From Rhizobiaceae bacterium (lineage in GTDB: Bacteria; Pseudomonadota; Alphaproteobacteria; Rhizobiales; Rhizobiaceae), in the NCBI GenBank assembly GCA_029233925.1, contig JARGOX010000016.1, positions 1 through 64,000 on the forward strand: DNA of 64,000 nt, given 5' to 3'. The notes below the pieces were generated by a model, which ran no database searches, was not told where the DNA came from, and saw nothing but the letters and a program-made list of their open reading frames with translations. The position numbers were made by a program, and so were the translations under genes. Shown piece by piece: positions 17,269-27,645 of this stretch. Numbering within the stretch: the first letter of the stretch is position 1; each line of letters opens with the position of its first letter.

Positions 17269-18141
17269 CTATTCGGCGGCCAAAGCAATCTCGGAATAAT
17301 TATTGGTAAAAGACTCCGTCAGCAAAGTCATGAACCGGGTCAGGTCCTCCTGCAACGCTACAAAACCGCTCTCTTTCTCGAACGTGCGCTCATCGACATA
17401 AAGCCCACGGTTGATTTCGATTTGCAGCGCATGAAGACCGCGTCCTGGCCTCCCATAATGTTCAGTGATGAACCCGCCGGCATAGGGCTTGTTGCGCGAA
17501 ACCGTATAGCCCATATCCTGCAATAGCCCCAGGGCCAATTGAGACAAGGGCTCAGTCGCACTTGTTCCATAACGGTCACCCAGAACAAAATCCGGACGGT
17601 TTCGACTGCTGGCCTGGGCGTTGGCCGGCATCGAATGGCAATCGATCAGCACGCCATAGCCAAACCGGGCATGGGTCTTCACCAGCAATGTGCGCAACCG
17701 CTCGTGATAGGGCCGGTAATAATGCTCAATGCGATCAAGCCCCTCCTGGATCGGCAGGCGGTGACGATAAATCTCCATATTCTCCGCCACCAGCCTTGGA
17801 ATTGTACCAAGCCCCCCAGCGACCCGAATCGAGTTTGAATTGGTGAAATTGGGCACTTTTCCCACGAACATACGCGGATCGAGTTCGTAGGGCTCGCGAT
17901 TGACGTCGATGAAGGCCCTGGGGAAATGTGCGCATTGCAGCGGCGCGCCAATATTGGGTGCTGCGGCGAACAGCTCGTCGACGAAATAGTCTTCCGAGCG
18001 CCGGATCGCATGCCGGTCAAGGCGCGAGGCTGCCAAAAACGCTTCGGGATAGGTTCGACCGCTATGGGGTGAATTGAAGACAAACGGAACGGTCTGTTCC
18101 AATGGCAGGCGAACTTCAATGGATGAATGATCGCAATTCAT
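17269..18141 (-). CDS. N-formylglutamate amidohydrolase family protein
   Basis: Zn-dependent deformylase releasing formate and glutamate from N-formylglutamate, the last step of one histidine-degradation route, or acting on a related amide. Motifs include NSPHSGRTYPEAF near the N terminus (metal His), FIDVNREPYELD, LIDCHSMPAN (metal His) and EINRGLYVDE with a basic C-terminal part. I take the start at 18141 (MNCDHSSIE), giving 290 residues; an in-frame ATG at 18183 is an alternative and neither has a strong ribosome site. No other hut gene is nearby. Its position before cpdR and tRNA-Val is conserved in Rhizobiales, so the linkage is probably historical rather than functional. Confidence 0.88.
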   Translation of the reverse strand: MNCDHSSIEVRLPLEQTVPFVFNSPHSGRTYPEAFLAASRLDRHAIRRSEDYFVDELFAAAPNIGAPLQCAHFPRAFIDVNREPYELDPRMFVGKVPNFTNSNSIRVAGGLGTIPRLVAENMEIYRHRLPIQEGLDRIEHYYRPYHERLRTLLVKTHARFGYGVLIDCHSMPANAQASSRNRPDFVLGDRYGTSATEPLSQLALGLLQDMGYTVSRNKPYAGGFITEHYGRPGRGLHALQIEINRGLYVDERTFEKESGFVALQEDLTRFMTLLTESFTNNYSEIALAAE

Positions 18142-18513
18142 GTCTTCGATCAAATGCTTGTTCCAACTGTTGGCAGTTTGCATGCTTTCGCGGTTCCACA
18201 GACAAACCGGCACGCCTCCAAATCACGCTTGCCTGACCCCATTTTGCCAGTTGAAAGCAGCCAAGTCCAGACGCAACCGATGATGGCTGCAATAGCAATG
18301 CGGAGCGATTGCAAAACCCCCAGAATTCTGGCAAGTATTCATTCGATATTTACCTGACAGGGTTTGAATGGCCGCAACTGCATGCAATGCAGCAAGCGGC
18401 CTACTCTACAGGAGCACGCGCTGGCACAGGTGACATTTGCTCTATGCGAGTCGTGTGCTGTGTAATAAGCTGAAATTCGACGTTGAATGCGTCCAAGGGG
18501 CATGAGAGGCAGT
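18142..18513. other. Divergent intergenic region upstream of cpdR
   Basis: About 370 bases between the amidohydrolase gene and cpdR. It has no supported gene; small frames lack ribosome sites. It must contain the promoters of both neighbours. I saw no clear TTAA-N7-TTAA CtrA box. Confidence 0.5.
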
Positions 18514-18873
18514 ATGAGAATACTACTTGCGGAAGATGATAATGATATGCGCCGCTTTCTGGTCAAGGCACTGGAAAAAGCCGGATATTCCGTTCAATCC
18601 TATGATAATGGCGCCAGCGCCTATGAGCGACTGCGTGAAGAGCCGTTTTCGCTTTTGCTGACCGATATTGTCATGCCGGAAATGGATGGCATCGAACTGG
18701 CACGACGGGCAACCGAGCTCGATCCCGACCTGAAAGTCATGTTCATCACCGGATTTGCCGCTGTTGCGCTGAACCCGGAATCAAACACCCCGAAGAATGC
18801 AACAGTCCTGTCCAAGCCATTCCACCTGCGTGATCTTGTCAACGAAGTGGAAAAGATACTTCAGGCTGCATGA
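18514..18873 (+). CDS. cpdR: Single-domain response regulator CpdR
   Basis: Stand-alone receiver domain of 119 residues. In Caulobacter and Sinorhizobium, unphosphorylated CpdR brings ClpXP to the pole and promotes turnover of cell-cycle proteins such as CtrA or PdeA; it is phosphorylated through CckA-ChpT. The start at 18514 (MRILLAEDDN) follows GAGAGG. Acidic pocket residues D8/D9, phospho-acceptor D51 in LLLTDIVMP, T in FITGFAA and K in VLSKPFH are present. It has no output domain. Position between the amidohydrolase and tRNA-Val is the rhizobial arrangement, which supports CpdR over other CheY-like proteins. Confidence 0.88.
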   Translation: MRILLAEDDNDMRRFLVKALEKAGYSVQSYDNGASAYERLREEPFSLLLTDIVMPEMDGIELARRATELDPDLKVMFITGFAAVALNPESNTPKNATVLSKPFHLRDLVNEVEKILQAA

Positions 18874-18912
18874 TTTTTTTCCGATCGAACGGCACTTTGA
18901 GCTAAAATGGGC

Positions 18913-18940
18913 TTGACCTCCCATAGGCTTCGTGGTGTAT
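18913..18940 (+). promoter_or_regulatory. Promoter of tRNA-Val
   Basis: TTGACC at 18913-18918 and GTGTAT at 18935-18940 with a 16-base spacer, 14 bases before the tRNA 5' end. Confidence 0.6.
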
Positions 18941-18954
18941 GCGGTCGTTCAGAT

Positions 18955-19029
18955 GGGCGGTTAGCTCAGCGGGAGAGCACTACGTTGACATCGTAGGGGT
19001 CACTGGTTCAATCCCAGTACCGCCCACCA
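18955..19029 (+). tRNA. tRNA-Val (anticodon GAC)
   Basis: A 75-base cloverleaf including an encoded CCA. Acceptor GGGCGGT pairs with ACCGCCC. D-arm TAGCTCAGCGGGAGAGCA, anticodon stem CTACG/CGTAG with loop TTGACAT (anticodon GAC), and T-loop GGTTCAATCC are all in place. Confidence 0.97.
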
Positions 19030-19221
19030 TCTTTTCAAAAGAACAATTATTTCGTCAGCGGGACCTCAGATGCCAATGTTAGGCATTTGATCCGCTTTAA
19101 ATCTGCCATTGGGCAAAAAAATACCGCTGGCTTCATTTCAGAAGAATAGCATTTCTTCATTCCCACCGCCGAAACGACGAGAATAACCCCAACGGACACA
19201 GGTCCCTACAGGGTTATCGGC

Positions 19222-20649
19222 ATGATTGATCAAAACCGCAAACTTGCGACATTCCCGGCCTTCTTCAAGGTTGCCGGCAAAAAGATCGCCATATTTGGCA
19301 ATGGTGAGGAAGCCTTTGCCAAAACGCGATTGCTGGCCAATACATCCGGTGAGATCACCGTCTTTGCGGATGCACCGGAGCCTGCCTTTGCGAAATTCCT
19401 TGAGCAAAGAGATTTCACCACCATCAGGGCTGCCTATCGTGCAGATCAGCTTGATGGGGCGACCCTTGCCTTTGCGGCAACCGGCAATGCAGCGCTCGAC
19501 GCCAAAATCGTCACCGATGCCCGCGCCCTGCACATTCCGGGCAATGCCGTGGATCAGCCCGATTATTGCGACTTTCTGACACCCGCTCTGGTCAATCGTG
19601 CACCGCTTGCCATCGCCATCGGCACGGAAGGCGCCGGGCCGGTTCTGGCACAGATGATTCGCGCCCGGATCGACCAGATGCTTGCGCCATCGCTCGGGCC
19701 ACTCGCCCAGCTTGCCGAACATTTTCGTGATGCCGTCGACCGGCATGTGCCGCGCGGCGCCACCCGCAGGCAATTCTGGCGGCATTTTTTCTCCGGCCCG
19801 GTTCGCGATGAGGTGGAAAACCGCAATTACCGCGCGGCACAGCGCTCCGTGACCGATTTGATCCACAATACCAATTGGGTACGCGGACATGTCTGGCTTG
19901 TGGGTGCTGGCCCCGGCGCCGTCGACCTTCTGACGCTGCGCGCCCAGCGCGTCATGATGGAAGCCGATGTCATTGTTCACGACGCGCTTGTTCCCGAAGC
20001 CATCGTCGATATGGGCCGCCGCGACGCCGAACGCCTGTCCGTCGGCAAGCGCAAGGGCTGCCATTCCAAATCTCAGGACGAGATCAATGATCTTCTTATT
20101 TCACTGGCACGCCAGGGCAAAAGGATCGTCCGGCTGAAATCCGGTGATCCGCTGATCTATGGTCGCGCCGCCGAAGAAATGGCCGCCCTGCGCCAGGCAG
20201 ACATCACCTATGAAATTGTGCCGGGCATCACATCGGCCTTTGCCGCTGCTGCCGATTTTGAGTTGCCCCTGACGCTGCGCGGTGTTGCTTCTTCACTGGT
20301 CTTCACCACCGGCCATGACCTCAACAGCAACATTCTCCCCGACTGGGCAAAACTCGCCGTCTCGGGCGCCACCATCTGCGTCTATATGGGCCGTTCCGTG
20401 GCCGCCTCCGTTGCAGAACGGCTGATCCGGGCAGGCCTTGCCAGCGATACCACGGTTGCCATTGTTGAGAACGCCAGCCGGACGGAGCGCACGCTCATTC
20501 ACTGCACATTGGAAGAATTGCCTGCGATCGAAGACCAGACCCAGCTGAATGGCCCGGTCATGGTGATCATTGGCGATGCCGTCGCCGGCGCCAATTTCGA
20601 ACACTCCACGCCTTTGTCCGCGCTGGTTCGCCAATCCGAAGCAGCCTGA
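19222..20649 (+). CDS. cysG: Siroheme synthase (uroporphyrinogen-III C-methyltransferase / precorrin-2 dehydrogenase / sirohydrochlorin ferrochelatase)
   Basis: Trifunctional enzyme making the siroheme needed by the sulfite reductase encoded downstream. The N-terminal module (about 1-210) has the NAD-binding IFGNGEEAFAKTRLL and the conserved DQPDYCDFLTPALV segment around the catalytic Asp; the C-terminal methyltransferase (about 215-470) has LVGAGPGAVDLLTLRA, SAM-binding VRLKSGDPLIYGR and the GITSAFAAAA region. 475 residues is standard. The ATG at 19222 is 12 residues before the conserved core. It opens a six-gene plus-strand operon for electron delivery and sulfite reduction. Confidence 0.95.
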   Translation: MIDQNRKLATFPAFFKVAGKKIAIFGNGEEAFAKTRLLANTSGEITVFADAPEPAFAKFLEQRDFTTIRAAYRADQLDGATLAFAATGNAALDAKIVTDARALHIPGNAVDQPDYCDFLTPALVNRAPLAIAIGTEGAGPVLAQMIRARIDQMLAPSLGPLAQLAEHFRDAVDRHVPRGATRRQFWRHFFSGPVRDEVENRNYRAAQRSVTDLIHNTNWVRGHVWLVGAGPGAVDLLTLRAQRVMMEADVIVHDALVPEAIVDMGRRDAERLSVGKRKGCHSKSQDEINDLLISLARQGKRIVRLKSGDPLIYGRAAEEMAALRQADITYEIVPGITSAFAAAADFELPLTLRGVASSLVFTTGHDLNSNILPDWAKLAVSGATICVYMGRSVAASVAERLIRAGLASDTTVAIVENASRTERTLIHCTLEELPAIEDQTQLNGPVMVIIGDAVAGANFEHSTPLSALVRQSEAA

Positions 20650-20670
20650 CAGAACAAAAGGATGAATGCC

Positions 20671-20982
20671 ATGATGAAAGTACTTACCGCCAACCGTCTG
20701 TCCGATGGCATTGCCGTTTGGCTTGGCGCCAATGGTCAATGGCTGGAAAACATCGACAATGCCCTGATTGCCCGTCATGAGGCTGCCGCTGATGCTTTGG
20801 ATGAAGCCGGGAAGTCCGCTTTCAATGCCAATGTCGTAGTCGACATCGCCTTGATTGATGTGGACGAACAGGACGGCGAAATTTATCCGATCCGCCTGCG
20901 TGAACGCATCCGCGCCACCGGCCCGACCATCCGTCTGGATCTGGGCAAACAGGCCGACTTCAAACCAGCCAGCGCGGCCTGA
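20671..20982 (+). CDS. DUF2849 protein of the sulfite-reduction operon
   Basis: Small soluble protein of 103 residues from the second of three nearby ATGs (20662, 20671, 20674); AAAAGG at about 20655-20661 favours 20671. The N-terminal half resembles DUF2849 (MKVLTANRLSDGIAVWLG, then W-LENIDNA), the C-terminal half contains LIDVDEQDGEIYPIRLRERIR. The family has no defined biochemistry but is regularly found between cysG and cysI in Rhizobiales. The operon position suggests an accessory role in sulfite reductase assembly or control. Confidence 0.85.
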   Translation: MMKVLTANRLSDGIAVWLGANGQWLENIDNALIARHEAAADALDEAGKSAFNANVVVDIALIDVDEQDGEIYPIRLRERIRATGPTIRLDLGKQADFKPASAA

Positions 20983-21037
20983 CCCTCAGGTCTTCGCACC
21001 AGGCCCGACCATCAGGTCTTCGCACCAGGAGTGACCC
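20981..21037 (+). repeat. 26-base tandem duplication ahead of cysI
   Basis: The gap between the DUF2849 gene and cysI consists of two imperfect 26-base units starting GACCCTCAGG and GACCATCAGG, each containing TCAGGTCTTCGCACCAGG (20986-21003 and 21012-21029), followed by GACCC. The second unit carries the cysI ribosome site AGGAG; the first carries CAGGCC in the same place. Confidence 0.85.
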
Positions 21038-22708
21038 ATGTACCGTTATGATGAGTTCGACCATGATTTTGTCAATCAGCGTGTTGGACAATATCGCGAC
21101 CAGGTTGAGCGCCGCCTTTCCGGCGAACTGGAAGAGGATGCGTTCAAGCCATTGCGTCTGATGAACGGCGTTTATCTGCAATTGCATGCCTATATGCTGC
21201 GCGTGGCCATTCCCTATGGCACGCTGAACAGCAAGCAGATGCGACGTCTAGCGCGCATTGCCCGTGACTATGACAAGGGTTACGGCCATTTCACCACCCG
21301 TCAGAACATCCAGTACAATTGGCCAGCGCTTTCCGACACGCCGGCCATTCTGGAAGAATTGGCGGAAGTGGAAATGCATGCCATTCAGACATCCGGCAAT
21401 TGCATACGCAATGTCTCGGCAGACCATTTTGCCGGTGCGGCCGCTGACGAAGTGGCCGACCCGCGCCCCTATGCGGAAATCCTGCGTCAATGGTCGTCAA
21501 ACCACCCGGAATATTCCTTCCTGCCGCGCAAGTTCAAGATTGCCGTCACCGGTGCAGAGCGTGACCGCGCCGCCATCCAGGTGCATGATATCGGGCTGCA
21601 TCTGAAGCGCAATGAGGCCGGTGAGCTAGGCTTTGCCGTCTATGTTGGCGGCGGACAGGGCCGCACACCGATCATCGCCAAAAAGATCCGCGACTTCCTG
21701 CCGGAAGCCGATCTTCTGTCCTACACAACGGCGATCATGCGCGTTTACAATCTGAACGGACGCCGCGACAACAAATACAAAGCACGGATCAAGATCCTTG
21801 TGCATGAGACCGGTGAAGCCGATTTCACCGCACAGGTGGAAGCCGAATGGAAAAAGCTGCGGGAAACCAGCCTGAAGCTGCCCGATGCGGATCTGGCCTC
21901 CATAGCCAGCTATTTTGCCCCACCGGAACTGCAGGATCGCGCGGAGGGCTGGGCACGCATCGCAACCGGCAAGAAATCCGATGCCGGCTTCGCCGCCTGG
22001 GTCCATCAGAACGTCACACCGCATCGACATCCCGATTACGGTGTCGTGACCATTTCGCTCAAACCCATCGGCGGGATCCCCGGCGATGCCAGCGATGCCC
22101 AGATGGAAGTCGTCGCCGATCTTGCAGAGAGATATGGACACGATGAAATCCGCGTCTCTCATGAACAGAATCTTGTTCTGCCCCATGTGGCGCTGGCCGA
22201 TCTGGAGATTGTCTATCGCGCTTTGCTGGATGCGAACCTGGCAACGGCCAATGCCGGCTTGATCACCGACATCATCGCCTGCCCGGGCCTTGACTATTGT
22301 GCATTGGCCAATGCCCGCTCGATCCCGGTTGCCCAGGAAATTTCGGAGCGTTTCGGCTCGCTGCAGCGACAGCAGGAAATCGGCGAACTGAAAATCAAGA
22401 TTTCCGGCTGCATCAATGCCTGCGGCCATCACCATGTCGGCCATATCGGCATTCTGGGTGTCGAGAAAAAGGGTGCCGAGCTTTACCAGATCACATTGGG
22501 TGGTTCGGGCGATGAACAGACATCCATCGGTCAGATCATCGGTCGCGGTTTCGAGCCCGACAAGGTCACCGATGCCATTGAGACGATTGTCGATACCTAT
22601 ATGGGGCTGCGGCTCAACGCCGATGAAACCTTCATCATGGCCTATCGGCGCACCGGGCCTGCTCCCTACAAGCTGGCACTATACGGCGAAGCCTCCAAAG
22701 CGGCATGA
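21038..22708 (+). CDS. cysI: Ferredoxin-type sulfite (nitrite/sulfite) reductase hemoprotein
   Basis: Six-electron reduction of sulfite to sulfide at coupled siroheme and 4Fe-4S. The cluster-siroheme Cys motifs are CPGLDYCALA (about residue 415-424) and SGCINACGHHHVGHIG (about 458-473). Two ferredoxin-like/parachute repeats and two siroheme-binding domains can be traced (FTTRQNIQYNW near 87, HEQNLVLPHV near 375). 556 residues. No flavoprotein CysJ is present; electrons plausibly come from the ferredoxin and its reductase at the end of the operon. Nitrite reduction is an alternative, but cysG, DUF934 and cysH/D/N elsewhere in the window favour sulfite. Confidence 0.93.
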   Translation: MYRYDEFDHDFVNQRVGQYRDQVERRLSGELEEDAFKPLRLMNGVYLQLHAYMLRVAIPYGTLNSKQMRRLARIARDYDKGYGHFTTRQNIQYNWPALSDTPAILEELAEVEMHAIQTSGNCIRNVSADHFAGAAADEVADPRPYAEILRQWSSNHPEYSFLPRKFKIAVTGAERDRAAIQVHDIGLHLKRNEAGELGFAVYVGGGQGRTPIIAKKIRDFLPEADLLSYTTAIMRVYNLNGRRDNKYKARIKILVHETGEADFTAQVEAEWKKLRETSLKLPDADLASIASYFAPPELQDRAEGWARIATGKKSDAGFAAWVHQNVTPHRHPDYGVVTISLKPIGGIPGDASDAQMEVVADLAERYGHDEIRVSHEQNLVLPHVALADLEIVYRALLDANLATANAGLITDIIACPGLDYCALANARSIPVAQEISERFGSLQRQQEIGELKIKISGCINACGHHHVGHIGILGVEKKGAELYQITLGGSGDEQTSIGQIIGRGFEPDKVTDAIETIVDTYMGLRLNADETFIMAYRRTGPAPYKLALYGEASKAA

Positions 22709-22725
22709 TTGAAAGAGACAGTCCC

Positions 22726-24356
<1,631 letters not shown>

Positions 24357-24362
24357 GCGAGA

Positions 24363-24389
24363 TCCGAAAAGTGTGAAACGGTTTTCGGA
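24363..24389. repeat. Rhizobial-type intergenic palindrome
   Basis: TCCGAAAA (24363-24370) and TTTTCGGA (24382-24389) enclose GTGTGAAACGG. It matches the GATCCGAAAAGTG...TTTTCGGA palindrome that recurs between genes in many Rhizobiales genomes. It lies between the reductase and ferredoxin genes. Confidence 0.7.
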
Positions 24390-24420
24390 TAAATCGAGCG
24401 ATATGTAAAAGCGAGTTCAA

Positions 24421-24756
24421 ATGCAGATTCATGTTACAGATCAGAAGGGCATCCGCCATTCGCTTGAGGCGCTGGAAGGTTTCCGGCTGATGGAAATCAT
24501 TCGCGACTGGGGCCTGGACGTCAAGGCCGAATGCGGTGGCGCCTGTGCCTGTGCAACGTGCCATGTCTATGTAGAACCCGACTGGACCGGCAAATTGTAT
24601 GAGGCCCAGGATGAAGAAATCGACATGCTCGACAATGCATTCGCCGTCGAGGACAATTCCCGCCTGTCGTGCCAGCTTCTGATGAGTGAAGATCTGGACG
24701 GGATTGAACTCACGCTTGCGCCCGGCACGCAGAAGGACGACGCAGCAGCAGCCTGA
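24421..24756 (+). CDS. 2Fe-2S ferredoxin (adrenodoxin/ISC type)
   Basis: Small electron carrier of 111 residues. Cluster ligands are seen as CGGACACATCH (C-x5-C-x2-C, about residues 40-48) and a fourth Cys in RLSCQLL (about 83-87); the DxxDMLDNA acidic helix that docks with reductases is at about 65-75. It is the last gene of the cysG-to-ferredoxin series and the likely electron donor to CysI through the adjacent reductase. An Fe-S assembly ferredoxin is a possible alternative, but no isc/suf genes are near. Confidence 0.9.
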   Translation: MQIHVTDQKGIRHSLEALEGFRLMEIIRDWGLDVKAECGGACACATCHVYVEPDWTGKLYEAQDEEIDMLDNAFAVEDNSRLSCQLLMSEDLDGIELTLAPGTQKDDAAAA

Positions 24757-24929
24757 AGCACAGGCCGCACAGCCACAAGTAGCGTGGCGGCATCAATCCA
24801 TCAAACATCCGGAAATTGTAGCCGCGCCTTGCCGTATGAAAGCGGTTTTCTTTGTGATAATTCAGCGACAGGACCATCGAACAGGCAACTGATTCGATTA
24901 AATATTCATGCGCAGAGGAAACCGGACTC

Positions 24930-25778
24930 GTGAAAAAATACATACTGACAATAAGTTGCCCGGACAGGCCCGGCATTGTGGCGGAAGTTGCGACCAAACT
25001 GTTCGCCAATGGCGGCAATATTATTGAAGCGCAGCAGTTTGATGATTCCCAGACCGGCCATTTTTTCATGCGGATCGAATTCACACTGACGCAGCCGCCG
25101 CAAAAATTTGAAACCGACTTTGCGGCCACCGCAGCATCCTTCGATATGAAATGGACCATTAGAGCGGCTGACAGCAGGCGGAAAATACTGATCCTCGTGT
25201 CGAAATTCGACCATTGCATGGGCGATCTTCTCTACCGGATGCGCATTGGCGAATTGAATATGGAGACCGTCGCCATTGTCTCCAACCATTCGCAGGAAAT
25301 GCTGAACCTGACCACGGATGCCAACATCCCCTATTATCACTTCCCCATTACCCGCGACACCAAGGCTGAGCAGGAAGCGCAGATCAAGCAGGTCATCGAA
25401 GACACCGGCGCTGAGCTGGTGGTTCTTGCCCGTTACATGCAGATATTGTCCGATGATTTTTCCGCCTATCTGTCAGGCCGCTGCATCAATATCCACCACA
25501 GTTTCCTGCCTGGTTTCAAGGGCGCCAAACCCTATCATCAGGCCCATGCGCGCGGCGTGAAAATGATCGGCGCCACCGCGCATTACGTGACCGGTGACCT
25601 GGATGAAGGTCCGATCATTTCGCAGGATGTGGAACATGTCAGCCATTCGGACACGCCGGACGATCTGGTGCGCAAGGGCCGTGACATTGAAAGACGGGTT
25701 CTGGCCCGCGCAATCGGATACCATCTGGAAGATCGTGTGCTGCTGAACGGCAACAAGACAGTGGTGTTCCGCAACTAG
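24930..25778 (+). CDS. purU: Formyltetrahydrofolate deformylase
   Basis: Hydrolyses 10-formyl-THF to formate and THF, balancing one-carbon pools and supplying formate. A GTG start at 24930 has AGAGGAA upstream. The N-terminal ACT domain (about 1-80; [16 protein letters not shown]) precedes the formyltransferase-like catalytic domain with NxHHSFLP ([16 protein letters not shown], about 190-205) and the catalytic Asp in [12 protein letters not shown] (about 226-237). 282 residues is the family size. It is monocistronic or coupled loosely to the DUF1932 gene 34 bases downstream. Confidence 0.94.
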   Translation: MKKYILTISCPDRPGIVAEVATKLFANGGNIIEAQQFDDSQTGHFFMRIEFTLTQPPQKFETDFAATAASFDMKWTIRAADSRRKILILVSKFDHCMGDLLYRMRIGELNMETVAIVSNHSQEMLNLTTDANIPYYHFPITRDTKAEQEAQIKQVIEDTGAELVVLARYMQILSDDFSAYLSGRCINIHHSFLPGFKGAKPYHQAHARGVKMIGATAHYVTGDLDEGPIISQDVEHVSHSDTPDDLVRKGRDIERRVLARAIGYHLEDRVLLNGNKTVVFRN

Positions 25779-25812
25779 AGCAATATTCGTTCAAGATCCG
25801 GGAGATCACGAC

Positions 25813-26652
25813 ATGCATATGGCATTTATCGGTTTTGGCGAGGCGGCACGGGCCTTTCAGGAAAGCCTTCAGATCCTGGATCCATCGCTGCGGTTTTCGG
25901 CCTATGACATTCTTCTGGACGATCCGGATGATGCGCCGGCCATGTTGAAGACCATGAAGGATCGCGGGGTTGCGGTTGCTCTTGAGGATAGCGATCTGAA
26001 GGCTGCCGATATTGTTTTCAGCGCCGTCACGGCAGATCAATGCGGCCCGGCGGCCACGGCAGCGTCCCTATGGCTGCGGGCAGGTCAGATCTTCGTCGAC
26101 ATCAATTCCGTCTCGCCGGGTCAAAAGCGCGCCAATGCCGAATGCCTGGTCGGGCGTTCCGTGGATTATGTCGACATGGCCGTCATGGCCCCTGTCCATC
26201 CACGCGGTCACAAAACGCCGCTGTTGTTGGCCGGAGATGTCACGGACCGCCTTGTCGCGACGCTGGATCAACTCGGTTTCGATTTCGAGACAATTTCCGA
26301 CAGTGCCGGAGACGCGACGGCCATCAAGATGGTGCGATCCATGTTTGTCAAAGGGCTGGAGGCAATTACCGTCGAAACCCTGTCGGCTGCATCCAGATCC
26401 GGCTGTTTTGACTATACCTGGCAGTCGCTTCAAAAGTCCTTTCCAGGCCTTGGCTGGCCGGATTTTGCACACTACCAGTTCGAGCGCACCACACAGCACG
26501 GCAAAAGACGCGCGGCAGAAATGCGCGAATGCGCCCGCACCTTCGCTGACCTTGGATTGAGCGGTGCCCTGGGTGATGCGATTGCCGACGTGCAGCAGCG
26601 CATGGGCGACACAAAGGAAATTCCGCAGGAAATCGGGCGGCTCTCGAAGTAA
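25813..26652 (+). CDS. NAD(P)-binding dehydrogenase of the 6-phosphogluconate/beta-hydroxyacid family with DUF1932 C-terminal domain
   Basis: The 279-residue protein opens with a Rossmann motif (MAFIGFGEAARAF; G-x-G-x-x-A) at about 3-15. The middle contains DINSVSPGQKR and VDMAVMAPVHPRGHKTPLLLAG (in parts), comparable to the substrate-binding region of beta-hydroxyacid dehydrogenases, and GDATAIKMVRSMFVKGLEA carrying the catalytic-type Lys near 175. The C-terminal ~75 residues fit DUF1932. GGGAGATC precedes the ATG. Substrate unknown. It lies tail to tail with the cyclodeaminase operon. Confidence 0.8.
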   Translation: MHMAFIGFGEAARAFQESLQILDPSLRFSAYDILLDDPDDAPAMLKTMKDRGVAVALEDSDLKAADIVFSAVTADQCGPAATAASLWLRAGQIFVDINSVSPGQKRANAECLVGRSVDYVDMAVMAPVHPRGHKTPLLLAGDVTDRLVATLDQLGFDFETISDSAGDATAIKMVRSMFVKGLEAITVETLSAASRSGCFDYTWQSLQKSFPGLGWPDFAHYQFERTTQHGKRRAAEMRECARTFADLGLSGALGDAIADVQQRMGDTKEIPQEIGRLSK

Positions 26653-26667
26653 TCTCTGCAATCAAAA

Positions 26668-27645
26668 TCAAAATGACACAGATTGGCCCGCACCGGTCTC
26701 CTCGGCGCGCTTTGTCACGTGATAAGCGGTGGCAAGATCCTGAGCCGCAATGCCCAGCGAGCGATAGAGCGTAATTTCCGCCGCATCGGACCGGCCTTCT
26801 AGACTCCCGCCCAGAACCGCACCAATTTCACCCTTGATATCCGCTTCCACCATCTGCCCGGCGCGGATCATCTCGACGATCTCGCCCGCCTGCGCCAGCG
26901 TGGACGGCAGGTAGTCGACCCAGATCGAGGCCCGTTTGACCATGGCGTCATCAATCTCCCGCATCGAGGGGATGGAGGAGCCGACCACATTCACATGGGT
27001 GCCGGGCGCAATCCAGTCACCCTGCAGGATCGGCGTGGGCGATGCCGTCACGGTGCAGACAATATCGGCATCGCAAACCGCGGCCTGAACATCATCGCCC
27101 GAATAAAACGCCATTGCAGGATATTTGGCCCTCGCATGGTCGCAAAAAGCCTTGGCCTTTGGAGCAGAGCGTCCCGCCACATGCACCTGGCGAATGTCCC
27201 GAACAGCGCAGATCGCATCCAGATGATGTTCGCCCTGTTCGCCATAACCGATGATGGCAAGCCGGTGTGCATCTTCGCGCGCCAGGGCGCGGGTGGCGAC
27301 AGCACTGGCGGCAGCGGTGCGAATGGCGGTCAGCAGGCTGGCATCCATCATTGATACGGCGCCGCCCGTCTCCTCTTCAAACAATACCAGAGCGCCGCGA
27401 TGGGAGGACAATCCCCGCGCCGGATTGCCGGGAAAAAGGCTGACCAGCTTCACACCGAAACAGGCCGGATTGCCGATAGCGCCCGGCATGATGCCCATTT
27501 TATTGTTGCCGCCCACCGGCATGACATTGCGCAGCGGCAAGGTCGCGCCACCATTGGAAACATCCACCATGGCGCGCGCCACCACATCGATCGCTTCGCT
27601 CATAGGAAGCAGCGTCGCGACGTCCTGACTGCTCAGCACAATCAC
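26668..27645 (-). CDS. Ornithine cyclodeaminase / mu-crystallin family protein
   Basis: NAD(P)-dependent enzyme class that deaminates or reduces cyclic imino or amino acids (ornithine to proline, alanine dehydrogenase, ketimine reductase). It has the N-terminal substrate part with MPVGGNNKMGIMPG, KLVSLFPGNPARGL and the Rossmann AIIGYGEQGEHHLDAI at about 132-147, plus VNVVGSSIPSMREID near 225. Length 325. Its ATG overlaps the stop of the alpha/beta hydrolase gene by 4 bases (27642-27645), so it is the last gene of a seven-gene coupled operon. The true substrate is unknown; the operon suggests degradation of an imported amide or amino acid. Confidence 0.87.
   Translation of the reverse strand: MIVLSSQDVATLLPMSEAIDVVARAMVDVSNGGATLPLRNVMPVGGNNKMGIMPGAIGNPACFGVKLVSLFPGNPARGLSSHRGALVLFEEETGGAVSMMDASLLTAIRTAAASAVATRALAREDAHRLAIIGYGEQGEHHLDAICAVRDIRQVHVAGRSAPKAKAFCDHARAKYPAMAFYSGDDVQAAVCDADIVCTVTASPTPILQGDWIAPGTHVNVVGSSIPSMREIDDAMVKRASIWVDYLPSTLAQAGEIVEMIRAGQMVEADIKGEIGAVLGGSLEGRSDAAEITLYRSLGIAAQDLATAYHVTKRAEETGAGQSVSF

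Noticed and set aside
20981..21037. Possible CRISPR-like repeat
   Set aside because: Only two directly adjacent 26-base units without spacers; a tandem duplication.
24757..24929. Possible folate-related riboswitch before purU
   Set aside because: No recognisable conserved core or switching terminator in the leader.
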